A DNA stretch of 64,000 bases, taken from assembly GCA_019637435.1 (NCBI GenBank), contig JAHBVO010000004.1:124001-188000 (forward strand), read 5' to 3'. A model generated the notes under the pieces. It searched no databases and was not told the DNA's origin. It saw nothing but the letters and a program-made list of their open reading frames with translations. How positions within the stretch are numbered: the stretch's first letter is position 1; every line of letters begins with the position of its first letter. Origin of the DNA: Candidatus Obscuribacterales bacterium (lineage in GTDB: Bacteria; Cyanobacteriota; Vampirovibrionia; Obscuribacterales; Obscuribacteraceae). This document shows positions 19,197 to 28,358 of this stretch, one piece after another. A program made the position numbers and the translations under genes.

Positions 19197-19718
19197 ATGC
19201 GCGGAACTGTTTTGAGTTTGATGGCTGCGTTGGTAGCGGGCGGTTTATCTTCAATTGTTTTTGTGGCTCCTGGCCTTGCTGGTGAGGATTGCTGCACGGC
19301 TGATGGTAGCTGCAAGCGCGAGCAGAAGATTGAAGACAAGGCGGTACGCAAGGGTGACCGTGTGGAGCGAAAAACCGAGAAGCGTGTGGAGAAGCGTATG
19401 AATAAAATTGAGAGCTTTACCTTCCATCAGTCCGGTGGATTCATCGGTATGGACAGAAGCTATAGCGTAAAGCTGGCTGACATGAAAGCGGACGAGCGTG
19501 AAAAACTCGAGGGGTTGATCAAGGATAGCGGTCTTCTTGAAACCAAAGGTGAGGAGCGCATCACCAAAGGCGCTGCGGACATGTTCGTCTATCAATTCAG
19601 TGTCAACGATGGCACCACGACTCGCGAAATTACTTTCGATGACGGCACCCTGCCGGCTGCGTACAGACCGATTGTCGAGTTTTCGAAAGAGAAGCTGGTT
19701 GACAATCGGCGAAGATGA
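19197..19718 (+). CDS. Secreted protein of unknown function
   Basis: From ATG 19197 (GAGG 9 bases upstream) 173 residues: a signal peptide (MRGTVLSLMAALVAGGLSS to APGLAG), a short Cys cluster just after it (EDCCTADGSC), a Lys/Arg/Glu-rich helix (about 38-65) and a globular end (residues about 66-173) with the pattern of small periplasmic domains (VKLADMKADEREKLEGLIKDSGLL). The adjacent Cys pair could bind metal or form disulfides. No family recognised. Confidence 0.65.
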   Translation: MRGTVLSLMAALVAGGLSSIVFVAPGLAGEDCCTADGSCKREQKIEDKAVRKGDRVERKTEKRVEKRMNKIESFTFHQSGGFIGMDRSYSVKLADMKADEREKLEGLIKDSGLLETKGEERITKGAADMFVYQFSVNDGTTTREITFDDGTLPAAYRPIVEFSKEKLVDNRRR

Positions 19719-19868
19719 CGAGTTTGTGATCCGGGTCGGGAACATCGAAATCGTCCCGGCGTCAGTTCTCTCAGTGTGCTCGAAATTGGCTTCGGTGGCG
19801 AAAGGCTTGTCCTGCGCAGGCTCTGCCTTGCACTAATTTCCTTTTTTTCTCTAGTGGAGATTATCACA

Positions 19869-20471
19869 ATGAAGAGAATTTTTACTCTCAGTCTCGTAGC
19901 GACAATGCTTGCCGGGATGACAATGATGAGCGCGCTTGAACCGGCACAAGCGCAATCTTGCAACGGTAACTTTAATGGTCATCACGGCGGTCGTTGGAAC
20001 AATGCGTCTTCGCAGTATGGTTACAACAACGGGCGCTACAACAACGGCTATAACACCGGCGTTCTCGCGAATACTTTCGGCAATCAATACTACAACAACA
20101 ATAAAGCCGTGAAGCGTCAGATCAAGCAGCAACGAAAAGTGGCGCGGCAAATTCGTCAGCAGCAGATGGCTGCAGCTGGAATTCCGTACGGTAACGCTGC
20201 TGTCAGTGGTGCGTATCTCAACAACGTCAGTAATCCGTATGGGCTCTCTGGGCTTAACAACGGCATCTATGGCAACGGATTGAATAACAACGTCTCTTAC
20301 AATGCCGGCTACAACAACGGATACAGCGATGCTGTAAGCGGTGTCGGTAATGGATACCTCAACGGCAATCTCGGTCTGGGAGGCGTAGGGCTCAATAATC
20401 TTGGACTGAACGGCTATGGCTACGGTAACGGCGTTTCGTCGTTGCTCGGTCGGGTGCTCAATCGGTTCTAA
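19869..20471 (+). CDS. Secreted Asn/Gly/Tyr-rich low-complexity protein
   Basis: From ATG 19869 (GGAG 9 bases upstream) 200 residues: a signal peptide with predicted cleavage after PAQAQ, then repeated NNGYNNG/YGNG/NNG motifs broken by one basic helix (KAVKRQIKQQRKVARQIRQQQM, about residues 80-101). The composition suggests an extracellular, self-associating or surface-coat protein. It is followed by a strong terminator (20500-20536). The frame is open upstream to 19776, but the signal peptide begins at this ATG. Confidence 0.7.
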   Translation: MKRIFTLSLVATMLAGMTMMSALEPAQAQSCNGNFNGHHGGRWNNASSQYGYNNGRYNNGYNTGVLANTFGNQYYNNNKAVKRQIKQQRKVARQIRQQQMAAAGIPYGNAAVSGAYLNNVSNPYGLSGLNNGIYGNGLNNNVSYNAGYNNGYSDAVSGVGNGYLNGNLGLGGVGLNNLGLNGYGYGNGVSSLLGRVLNRF

Positions 20472-20499
20472 ACAGTTTTATCAGGACACGGACAGCTTC

Positions 20500-20536
20500 G
20501 AATTGGCTTCTGCGCAAGCGGGAGCCAATTCTTTTT
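20500..20536 (+). terminator. Rho-independent terminator
   Basis: The stem GAATTGGCTTC (20500-20510) pairs with GGAGCCAATTC (20521-20531), 11 pairs with one G-U, around a 10-base loop, followed by TTTTT. It ends the Asn/Gly/Tyr-rich protein transcript. Confidence 0.9.
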
Positions 20537-20557
20537 GGCAAGGCTCGTAAACCAATC

Positions 20558-20566
20558 TGGTATTAT
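20558..20566 (+). promoter_or_regulatory. Candidate extended -10 promoter
   Basis: TGGTATTAT is an extended -10 element. TTGGCA (20535-20540) is at an overlong 20-base spacing, so the extended element would have to compensate. Transcription would begin near 20573, only about ten bases before the ATG at 20584. Confidence 0.4.
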
Positions 20567-20583
20567 GGTTTGCGAGTGCGAGC

Positions 20584-21159
20584 ATGAAAAATTCGAACAG
20601 GAAATTCAAGGACATCAAGCGATCGTGTCAGATCGTGGTCATCCATGTGGTGCTACTGATGGTGCTCTTTGCAAATGAACCCTTGCGAATCGAGGGACCG
20701 CACGCAGTCGTTTACGACGCTCTGGCTAAGAATCTACTGGATGTGCGATGGACTTTCGGTTTATTTTCCAAACCGCGCGCCGTCAACACTCGCATCACGT
20801 TTCTAACCAAATTCGACTCCGGTAAAACCGTGGAATGGTCGCCGGTGGACCTTGAACACACACCGATTTGGGACAAGGGTCACGAGGCGATCATGCGAAA
20901 CTGGCTCGATGAAAACATCGGCGACCACGGTTTCAAAACCGACCCGCGTCTTTTGCGAGATGCTGCAAAGTATGCAGCGAAGGCTCTTGCTAAACCAGGC
21001 GATGCTGTTGCGACGGTGGATGTCTACAAAACCGACGAATCGATACCCGCTCCTGGCGATCCTCAGGAACCGAAAATCGTTGGGCGTGTCGTATTGTTTG
21101 AGCTCGATGCGAAGACGGGCGAGGGGGCGGTTCCATCGGAAGCGGAGGAGCGCAAATGA
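20584..21159 (+). CDS. Membrane-anchored protein, partner of HTTM protein
   Basis: 191 residues with one N-terminal membrane helix (about 15-32, CQIVVIHVVLLMVLFANE) and a soluble remainder containing FGLFSKPRAVNTRITFLTKFD and WDKGHEAIMRNWLDENIGD. No catalytic motif or family recognised. The stop overlaps the next start (ATGA at 21156-21159), so the two products are probably made together and may form a complex. Confidence 0.65.
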   Translation: MKNSNRKFKDIKRSCQIVVIHVVLLMVLFANEPLRIEGPHAVVYDALAKNLLDVRWTFGLFSKPRAVNTRITFLTKFDSGKTVEWSPVDLEHTPIWDKGHEAIMRNWLDENIGDHGFKTDPRLLRDAAKYAAKALAKPGDAVATVDVYKTDESIPAPGDPQEPKIVGRVVLFELDAKTGEGAVPSEAEERK

Positions 21160-22115
21160 GTCTCCTCAAGCCAATCTACAAGTTCTGGCTTACACCGCGG
21201 GATACCGCCAGCATCTCGGTGTGCAGAATTATGGTGGGTTTTGTTTCGATTTTAAAAGCGTTGCATGTATTGCGAGATGCGCCTTCGATGTACGGTGCGG
21301 TGAATCCCATGGTGGCAGCTGCTACTGCAAGGGAAGTGTGGCCGGGAGCGCATCTCTGTCTGTTCAATCTGACTAACGATCCATCCATGATCGAGTTTCT
21401 TGCAACCGCAGTTCCTGTTCTTCATCTCCTCGCAGCGATATTTGTTATGGTCGGTTTCAAAACCAACCTGAGCCTGCTTGTGCTTATTACAACCGCTTCC
21501 AGTCTTAGTTTTCGCAATTTGATGGTTGTCACCGGAGCGGATTGCTATCAGATAACTACTTTGTCAATTCTTCTTTTTTCACGATGTGGTGGCAGATATT
21601 CGATCGACTACTGGCTGGCAAAACGGCGTGGCGAGTTTTACAGAACATGGTCACTGCCAGTGTTTGAATACCTCATTCGGGTGCAATTGTTTTTGCTCTA
21701 TGCATCGGCAGCTGCGGTAAAAATAATGCGACCGATCTGGCAAGAGGGGCTTGCGCTCTATTACGTCTTTCGGCAGAAAAACTTCCAGTTGTTTCCGCTG
21801 CCGCCGTTCTTCTTCGAGCCGTGGATGTCCAAAGTTTTTTCCTATATGACGTTGATCCTGGAAACCGCCTGGGCGCTTCTGCTCTGGTTTAAACCAATTA
21901 GATATGCGCTCCTTGCATCTGCATTTGTATTTCACCTGGGCATGCATTTTACTTTGAACATTCCGTTATTCCAGCCGTTCGTCATCTCCACGCTGGTGTG
22001 TTTTATCGACCCGAAAGATGTTCGTAAAGTGGAACGTGCAATAGTTGCATGGATAAATCGGACTTGTCGCAATGGTACCGCATGTGGTGGTTCGAAGGGC
22101 GCAGTCAGTGGTTAG
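21156..22115 (+). CDS. HTTM-domain (gamma-carboxylase-like) membrane protein
   Basis: 319 residues, about six to eight membrane helices. The start FWLTPRDTASISVCRIMVG and later FEYLIRVQLFLLYASAAAVKI and ILETAWALLLWFKP follow the HTTM fold found in vitamin K-dependent carboxylase relatives and many bacterial proteins of unknown activity. It lacks the C-terminal lumenal domain of true carboxylases. It is translationally coupled to the preceding gene and its 3' end overlaps the 5' end of the following GT-C gene. Confidence 0.7.
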   Translation: MSLLKPIYKFWLTPRDTASISVCRIMVGFVSILKALHVLRDAPSMYGAVNPMVAAATAREVWPGAHLCLFNLTNDPSMIEFLATAVPVLHLLAAIFVMVGFKTNLSLLVLITTASSLSFRNLMVVTGADCYQITTLSILLFSRCGGRYSIDYWLAKRRGEFYRTWSLPVFEYLIRVQLFLLYASAAAVKIMRPIWQEGLALYYVFRQKNFQLFPLPPFFFEPWMSKVFSYMTLILETAWALLLWFKPIRYALLASAFVFHLGMHFTLNIPLFQPFVISTLVCFIDPKDVRKVERAIVAWINRTCRNGTACGGSKGAVSG

Positions 22116-23781
22116 TGAAAAGACAAAACTTTTAGCCATTCATTCCGGGTGCCTTCTATTTATCCTGGCTTATGCGATATTTCAAGTGGTGGAGTGGCGG
22201 CACATATCGCACAGCATCGATTTGATTTCGTATCTGGATGTTGGTAACGCATATTGGCGCGGCGATTTTCAGCATGCGATAAACCATTACTGGTCGCCTA
22301 TGTACTCCTGGTTACTTGGCGGTGTGCTGGCTGTTTTTAAGCCGGACATCGACCACGAGATGCTGGCAGTTCGACTGACCAATCTTTTTGTTTTGTGCTC
22401 ATTCGTTAGTGTTTCACTCTGCTTCTCTTCAACGCTGTGGCGACGAATTGCGGCTCTAGATCTGGGGTGGCTAACGAAGCCGACGTTCTGGATATATATG
22501 TACTCGGTGATTGCTGTCTCCGCGCTCATGCTAGGGGGCTGCGATAAAGACACCCCCGATATGCTGGTCGCGACGTTTGTGATGCTTGCCAGCAATGCAC
22601 TTCTGAAAATACAGATGGGTGAAAAGCGCAATCGAAATTTTGCGATTATGGGAGCGACGTTGGGATGCGGATACCTTGCGAAAGCGGTTCTTCTGCCGGT
22701 CAGTTTATTCTATTACCTTCTGGCATGGTGGTCGGTTCGTAATGAACGAAACTGGTGGAAGGGCTTCATGTTCGCTGCCGCAGTGCAGCTGTGCATCGCG
22801 GGTCCATTCATCGCTGCCATTTCAGTTTCGTTCGGACATCCTACGATTAGTGATTCTACGAGAACGTTGTCTCTCTATTCAAACAATCAAAACGATCAGC
22901 AAGTTCATTTTCAGTTTCCAGAGCTCAAGCATAAATCCAATAAAATTTTTGAGAAGCCTGATGTCTACGAATTCGATGATGCCGCTATTGGTGGCACTTA
23001 TCCACCCTGGTACAATCCGGCGTACTGGACGGAAGGCGCTCCTGGTCACGATGTAGCAGGGCGAGCCATAGACTTTGCGATAAAGAACATAAAATATTTT
23101 GCTCTGGAAATTTTTGGCGTGTTGCTCGTCGCCTACGCGTTGTCCTCTCTCTGGCTCCGTCGTTCCATATTCACGCGTGCGGGTTTCGCTGATGCAATGC
23201 CTATCGCTCTTCCCGGGCTGGTCGCCGTCGGGATTTATGCCGTGACTGTAAATCTCTGGGGACACTTCATGGAGCGGTATTTCGTTGCCTGGATAGTTCT
23301 AATCTATTCTGGTGCCATAGTAGCCGTTCGCCCTCCCGGCACCAAAAACGGTGGCGTCGCTGCGCGGATGTTTTGTGGAACCATATGCTCTTTGTCCATG
23401 TGCCTTTTACTGATGGGTCTCTGGATGCATAAGAAGATGTTTGACCTGTTCCCCACGAAATTAGACGAGCCAATTGCTCATGCGATACAGGACGCCGGTC
23501 TTAAACCTGGAGACAAAATTGCTCAGCTCGGCTTTCGACGGTACTTCTGGGCTCGCCTTGCGCGAGTGCGAATCATCGCGGATATCTTCGACGTTGAGGG
23601 CTTCTGGCAGCTCTCGCCTGCTCGAAAACAGGAGTTGATCGAAGTTTTACGTCAGCATAATGTCAAAGCGATCGTTCAAACCTGGGCTGTGGATCGCGAG
23701 ATTGCGGAGCCCGGGCCTGGATGGACCCGCATTCCGGGCACCAAAGGGCTTATTTATTTGATTCCCGAAAAGACTCAGTAG
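22072..23781 (+). CDS. GT-C type membrane glycosyltransferase (paralogue 1)
   Basis: 569 residues (557 if the GTG at 22108, which has AAGGG 8 bases upstream, is used). About 12 membrane helices follow a first loop with DLISYLDVGNAYW and HYWSPMYSWLLG. A cytoplasmic or loop motif GGCDKDTPDM and a soluble C-terminal domain ending WTRIPGTKGLIYLIP recur in the proteins at 35998-37716 and 37713-39527. Consistent with GT39/GT83-like enzymes that use lipid-linked sugars. The 5' end overlaps the HTTM gene by 44 bases. Confidence 0.75.
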   Translation: MVPHVVVRRAQSVVSEKTKLLAIHSGCLLFILAYAIFQVVEWRHISHSIDLISYLDVGNAYWRGDFQHAINHYWSPMYSWLLGGVLAVFKPDIDHEMLAVRLTNLFVLCSFVSVSLCFSSTLWRRIAALDLGWLTKPTFWIYMYSVIAVSALMLGGCDKDTPDMLVATFVMLASNALLKIQMGEKRNRNFAIMGATLGCGYLAKAVLLPVSLFYYLLAWWSVRNERNWWKGFMFAAAVQLCIAGPFIAAISVSFGHPTISDSTRTLSLYSNNQNDQQVHFQFPELKHKSNKIFEKPDVYEFDDAAIGGTYPPWYNPAYWTEGAPGHDVAGRAIDFAIKNIKYFALEIFGVLLVAYALSSLWLRRSIFTRAGFADAMPIALPGLVAVGIYAVTVNLWGHFMERYFVAWIVLIYSGAIVAVRPPGTKNGGVAARMFCGTICSLSMCLLLMGLWMHKKMFDLFPTKLDEPIAHAIQDAGLKPGDKIAQLGFRRYFWARLARVRIIADIFDVEGFWQLSPARKQELIEVLRQHNVKAIVQTWAVDREIAEPGPGWTRIPGTKGLIYLIPEKTQ

Positions 23782-23782
23782 C

Positions 23783-24988
23783 CTATTTCTTTGGCAATAT
23801 CGAGCGTGGTTCAATCGATCGAGTTATCGACATTGCACTGATGAACAGGGACGAGAAGCATGTCATGGCTCCAACCATGATCAGTGTTGCTGCGAATGGC
23901 ACCCAGGCGGGATTGCCTCCGAAGGCGACTTCGTGGTGCATATACGCCGCTAAGGTTATACCGATGATTACCCACCCTGCGAGCGTCATAGCTACGCCCA
24001 TAATGAGTCCCATCTCGAGATTGAACAAACCGTAAAAGTTGAGGAGAAATTCGTTTTCCTTATCAAAGCGGCGGCTCCACGAGTACGTTTTTGCGTGCAG
24101 CCACAAACTCACTACTTCAACTCCGAGCACACTGAATATGGTGCCAAGAACGGCGAGCTCTGACTGAACTTGCGCATCGCCAACGTTTAAAATGCCTAGC
24201 AAGGTTACTACATGCGCTATTGCACCAAGGGCTAGCATCGTGATGCCGGGAACCAGGAAGATGTGGTTTGGCGAATACAGGATCATGAATCGCAGGCTGC
24301 GCCAGCCGTCGCGCAGGGTGTGCAACTTGGAATCGCCTATACGTGGCGCGAGAACAATAGGAATTTCTGAGATGGAAATGTTTGCAAGCTTGGCGTTAAT
24401 AGCCAGCTCCAGGTTGAACTCCATGCCCGGGCTGACCGGTTTAATCAGTTCATAAGTCTGGCGGCTAAACCCACGGTAACCGCAATAGACATCGGTATAC
24501 TTAGTGTCAAAAAAGAAATTTAGTATCGCTGTGAGCAGCGGATTGCCAATTATGCGATGCAGGAATTTGATGTGCCCATGCCCGCCTTCGAGGTAACGGC
24601 TGCCGGTTACAAATTCTTTTTTCTTATCAATGAGTTCTTCCAAGAATTTTGGAATGAGGTTGAAATCGTAGGTATCGTCGGCGTCCACCATGATCAGGTA
24701 ATCGCCAAGCGCCTCTTCGAAGCCCTTCAGATAGGCGTTACCATAGCCGCGCATTGGCTGATGCACGAGGTGTACGCCCATACTTTGCGCAATCTCGACA
24801 GATCTGTCGGTGGAACCATTATCAGAAACTACAATCTCTGCGTTTATCTTTTCGCGTTCGAAAACCGTTTTCAACTTCTCGATACAAATCGGAAGAGCCT
24901 CTTCTTCGTTGAGGCAGGGCATGACGACCGACAGTAGCGGTTTGGCTGAAGTTGTTTCAGATTGTACGGCGGAATGTGTTTCTGTCAC
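23783..24988 (-). CDS. GT2 glycosyltransferase with C-terminal membrane region
   Basis: 401 residues. GT-A domain: SVVMPCLNEEEALP, SDNGSTDRSVEIA, VDADDTYDF (DxD-type motif), then a C-terminal third with about four hydrophobic helices. It resembles dolichyl/polyprenyl-phosphate sugar synthases of the DPMS type with extra membrane anchors. It converges on the GT-C gene with one base between stop codons and diverges from the radical SAM gene. Confidence 0.88.
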   Translation of the reverse strand: MTETHSAVQSETTSAKPLLSVVMPCLNEEEALPICIEKLKTVFEREKINAEIVVSDNGSTDRSVEIAQSMGVHLVHQPMRGYGNAYLKGFEEALGDYLIMVDADDTYDFNLIPKFLEELIDKKKEFVTGSRYLEGGHGHIKFLHRIIGNPLLTAILNFFFDTKYTDVYCGYRGFSRQTYELIKPVSPGMEFNLELAINAKLANISISEIPIVLAPRIGDSKLHTLRDGWRSLRFMILYSPNHIFLVPGITMLALGAIAHVVTLLGILNVGDAQVQSELAVLGTIFSVLGVEVVSLWLHAKTYSWSRRFDKENEFLLNFYGLFNLEMGLIMGVAMTLAGWVIIGITLAAYMHHEVAFGGNPAWVPFAATLIMVGAMTCFSSLFISAMSITRSIEPRSILPKK

Positions 24989-25018
24989 TTTACTACCTGG
25001 AGTCCGGGCATATATGTC

Positions 25019-25024
25019 TATAAT
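25019..25024 (+). promoter_or_regulatory. Candidate -10 box for the radical SAM/GT2 pair
   Basis: A perfect TATAAT 45 bases before the ATG at 25069, in the 80-base gap between divergent genes. No convincing -35 is seen about 17 bases upstream, so an activator may be needed. Confidence 0.4.
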
Positions 25025-25068
25025 GACTTATTAGAGTCTGTCTAAACTTACTATCCGAGGACGAAAAC

Positions 25069-26157
25069 ATGGCACGCAATTCTATAACAGAAGCGATGCA
25101 TTTTCTCCATTCATACTTTTCTCCTGACCCATCGTACCTTATCTTCTTCTGCACGGCGGTCTGCAATGCCCGCTGCAAACACTGCTTCTATTGGGAAGAA
25201 ATCGCCTCAGCGAACGCAAAGAAGGAATTAAAACTCGACGAAATCGAGAAAATGGCGAAGAGCATGAATCTGATTTATCTGTCGATCGGTGGCGGCGAAC
25301 CGTTTCTCCGAAAGGATTTGCCGCAGATTGTCGAGAAGTTTTACACCCACTCGGGAATTTTGTACTGCAACATAGTTACCAACGGATTCTACACCGACTT
25401 CATTTTGAAGGGCTATGATTACATCCGGAAACACTGTCCTCGTCTGAAGTTGAAGATTCAGATCTCATTCGACGATTTCCAAGAAGAGCACGATGCCTAT
25501 CGAAAAGTGCCTGGTATTTTTCAACACGCCTGCGATACTCTCAAGGCTCTGTCTGAGATTCGCGCGAAAGATCCCTTGTTCAATCTGGATCTTGCTACGT
25601 GCATGACGGCGTCGAATAAGGAGCGTGTGACGCAACTCTTTGATTACATGCGCGAGCAAGCGGATTTCGACTACTATCAGTTCCTCTATCCACGCGGGAA
25701 TGCCGAGCATCAGGAAGAGAAGGACGTCACTGCCGATGAGTGGGCAAAGGCTCTGGAGCACGTTCACGACCGTGATATTAGAAGAAACCATAATCCGATT
25801 CTGAGCGCTATCAACAAAATTGCAAAAGATGGAATCTATCGTTATTTGAAGAACGATGAGCACGTTTGGGAATGTCTCGCCGGTCGCAAATTCGTTTCAA
25901 TAACGGAGCGAGGTGTTTTGCAACCATGCGAAGTGCTGGGACAGATGCAGCCTGACTACGATTCGAACATGGCTACGCTAGCCGACTTTGACTTCGATGT
26001 GCGAAAAGCCATGGCAACCGAAAAAGCTAAGAGTGTTGCGAAGTACATCGTCGATTCGAAGTGTCGTTGCTCCTTCGAGTGTGCGTCTAACTGCAATGTC
26101 GTCTTTGCGAAGAAAGAGGCTGCGAAAGTGATTGGAGCGATGATCACAGGTGGATAA
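25069..26157 (+). CDS. Radical SAM enzyme with C-terminal cysteine cluster
   Basis: 362 residues; GAGG 8 bases before the ATG. C32-x3-C36-x2-C39 (CNARCKHC) is the 4Fe-4S motif that cleaves S-adenosylmethionine; GGGEPFLRKDLP is the SAM-binding GGE motif. The end carries CEVLG and a Cys-rich run (CRCSFECASNCNV), as in SPASM or twitch-type auxiliary cluster proteins. There is no peptide substrate gene nearby. It overlaps the next GT2 gene by 8 bases, so its job is probably modification of a sugar, lipid or glycan intermediate; the substrate is unknown. Confidence 0.88.
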   Translation: MARNSITEAMHFLHSYFSPDPSYLIFFCTAVCNARCKHCFYWEEIASANAKKELKLDEIEKMAKSMNLIYLSIGGGEPFLRKDLPQIVEKFYTHSGILYCNIVTNGFYTDFILKGYDYIRKHCPRLKLKIQISFDDFQEEHDAYRKVPGIFQHACDTLKALSEIRAKDPLFNLDLATCMTASNKERVTQLFDYMREQADFDYYQFLYPRGNAEHQEEKDVTADEWAKALEHVHDRDIRRNHNPILSAINKIAKDGIYRYLKNDEHVWECLAGRKFVSITERGVLQPCEVLGQMQPDYDSNMATLADFDFDVRKAMATEKAKSVAKYIVDSKCRCSFECASNCNVVFAKKEAAKVIGAMITGG

Positions 26158-27193
26158 ACCACAGCGAAATGTTTCCGTTGTCGTGATCGCTCGCAATGAA
26201 GAAAACGACATCCGGAAATGTTTGGAATCGTTGAGAGCGCAAGATTACCCGCAAGAGTGCTACGAAGTCGTGCTTGTGGACAACGGTTCGACCGATAGAA
26301 CGCAAGAGATTGCCCGTGAAGCTATGAATGGGTTCGCCCATTTTCGCATCGTCGAAAATCCGGTCCCGGGAATTGCTGTAACCCGAAACGTAGGCATAAA
26401 GGCGGCCAAGCATGACGTGGTGGCGTTTATCGACGCGGATTGCGAAGCATCCACGACCTGGTTGACGTGGCTAGAGCGGGCGTTTTCCGAAGAGCTCGCA
26501 AGGGACGCTTCCTTAGCTGCGATTGGTGGTCCGAATACGGCGCCGGCTGATACCACATTCTTCAGGCGGGCAGTTGCGGTTGCTACGACGAACTATTGGG
26601 GCAATCACGGTTCCGTTCAAGCGAAAATTTTGGATCAACGAATGTCCGTCGATCATTTGCCGACGCTCAATGTTATGTACGATCGTCAGAAGGTTGTGGA
26701 CATCGGGATGTTCGACGAGTTTCAGGGAAATATTTCCGAGGATGTCGATCTCAGTCATCGCCTGCGCGGGAAAGGTTTCAAACTATTATTCGAGCCAAGA
26801 GCTGGTATCACTCACAAGTGGCGTGAAGACATCGTCAGTTGGATGAAAAACATGGAGGTCTACGGCAAGGGGCGAACCTGGTTGATGCGCAAAGATCCTT
26901 CGCATATAAAACCGCAGTTTGCCGCGCCGATTCTCCTTCTCACCGCTTGTCTGATGGCTCTGATTTCGTGGGTGCTTCCATCGCCGTTCTGTTTTTTGTT
27001 TGCGGCACCGCTCCTGGTCTATGTTTTACTGACACTACTCGTGAGCATCTATGCCTGTGTCACCCATGGGAAACCGCATTATGTGCCCATGGTGTTTATA
27101 ATTTACGCTGTTACGCATCTTTCCTACGGTGTGGGGCAAGTGCATGGATTATTTGCGGCGCGCGGTTCTGATACCGTGCGTGGTGCAAAGTGA
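26150..27193 (+). CDS. GT2 glycosyltransferase with C-terminal membrane helices
   Basis: 347 residues from GTG 26150. SVVVIARNEENDI, LVDNGSTDRT, FIDADCEAS (DxD type) and SEDVDLSHRLRGKGF (ED and acceptor-side RxxW-like loop) give a complete inverting GT2 domain, followed by two or three membrane helices (about 255-330). It overlaps the radical SAM gene by 8 bases and is thus co-translated with it. The donor and acceptor cannot be read from sequence. Confidence 0.88.
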   Translation: MDKPQRNVSVVVIARNEENDIRKCLESLRAQDYPQECYEVVLVDNGSTDRTQEIAREAMNGFAHFRIVENPVPGIAVTRNVGIKAAKHDVVAFIDADCEASTTWLTWLERAFSEELARDASLAAIGGPNTAPADTTFFRRAVAVATTNYWGNHGSVQAKILDQRMSVDHLPTLNVMYDRQKVVDIGMFDEFQGNISEDVDLSHRLRGKGFKLLFEPRAGITHKWREDIVSWMKNMEVYGKGRTWLMRKDPSHIKPQFAAPILLLTACLMALISWVLPSPFCFLFAAPLLVYVLLTLLVSIYACVTHGKPHYVPMVFIIYAVTHLSYGVGQVHGLFAARGSDTVRGAK

Positions 27194-27208
27194 CACCGAG
27201 ATGTCAGT

Positions 27209-28105
27209 CTAGTCCACATGAAGTTTTACGGCACTTTGCGCGACGTCGCGTGTAACTGTTTTTCCGTTCAACGCATAAACGCCCCAGTTGTCTTCGTATT
27301 CGACAGCCATTGCTTTTTCCATATGCAATTGACCCTGTTTGTTTAAAGCGAGGACTTTAGGGCGCTCGGAAACAATGCAAATGTCCTTTAACGGCCACCA
27401 GAGACCGGCATTTTTTGCGACTCCGGCGATGCCGGAGATGTCGGTTAAGTTCAAACCTTGCATGTTGGCGTAGTCTAGAAGGGCGAGAAAAATCGCGTCC
27501 ATGCTTCCATAGCCGCAAGCTTGCAATTGTTCCGTTATCTTCTCCCAACTCGGTGTGCCACCAATATCGCGTAGTTCTTTTTGAGTCAAAACCGCTTTCA
27601 TCCCTGACAAGGCACTGGCCCAGATCTCCGTCGACAAATTTGAGACGCTGTGTCTGCCGCTCACAAAAACCGAAGAGCGCGCCTGGCGATTTCTCTCATT
27701 CCCCTGGTCGACAATCTGCTGGCAGATTGGAATCATGACATTGTCTCGAACGACCATCAGAGGGGAGCGTGTGATGAAGTTATCGATGTTTGTCCAGTGC
27801 TCGATTTGGCTCTGGTCGTGAGCCTTACCCCAGAGCCGTTTTGTCATGAACTCTTGTGGTTTGCGCCAGACCCGTTGACTGACCGAGGGAAAAATTGTCA
27901 CGCATTGTGCCGCGGCAACTGCTCCGGCCATCGGCGATTTAACCCAAACAAATCTCTGTGGTGCAGGCAAGCCGACGATTGAATATGCTTGAGCAATGAA
28001 ACGCTCAGTTGCATTTTTGTCGGAGCTACCAGTGGCTAAACCGATGCGTCGCCACTGATTAATATGGTTGACCAGACTCTGTTTTGTTGTGTCGTTGAGA
28101 GGCAT
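27209..28105 (-). CDS. DUF6745-like protein
   Basis: 298 residues from the ATG at 28105 (the frame opens at TTG 28126). The opening pattern WRRIGLATGSSDKNATERFIAQAYSIVGLPAPQ and FVWVKSPMAGA followed by conserved Trp/Leu-rich stretches matches the DUF6745 type, of unknown function and often found in multigene bacterial loci. No signal peptide or membrane helix. A perfect 7-bp dyad lies 40 bases upstream of the start (28145-28159). Confidence 0.6.
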   Translation of the reverse strand: MPLNDTTKQSLVNHINQWRRIGLATGSSDKNATERFIAQAYSIVGLPAPQRFVWVKSPMAGAVAAAQCVTIFPSVSQRVWRKPQEFMTKRLWGKAHDQSQIEHWTNIDNFITRSPLMVVRDNVMIPICQQIVDQGNERNRQARSSVFVSGRHSVSNLSTEIWASALSGMKAVLTQKELRDIGGTPSWEKITEQLQACGYGSMDAIFLALLDYANMQGLNLTDISGIAGVAKNAGLWWPLKDICIVSERPKVLALNKQGQLHMEKAMAVEYEDNWGVYALNGKTVTRDVAQSAVKLHVD

Positions 28106-28144
28106 AAGCCTGCCTTGCGCAAGCAATCAACAATTCAAATTATT

Positions 28145-28159
28145 CCGTGATTATCACGG
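28145..28159. promoter_or_regulatory. Operator-like inverted repeat
   Basis: CCGTGAT-T-ATCACGG, seven perfect base pairs around one base, 40 bases upstream of the DUF6745 start. There is no T-run on either side, so a protein-binding site is more likely than a terminator. The rest of the 28106-28358 gap shows nothing I can name. Confidence 0.45.
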
Positions 28160-28358
28160 GAGACGAGAGCTGAAAATTCTTGCGCGAAAGTTATGGTAAG
28201 TAATTCCATCATACCCGTCGATCGATTTTACCGGAAGGTCTGACCTTCATTATGTTCTTGCACGGCACATTAACTCGGCTCATCTGCGTCGTCTCAAATC
28301 ATGCTGCGACGGTGTTTAGAGCGCGAATTAAAATGTTGCGAAATCATCGAATTAAATC

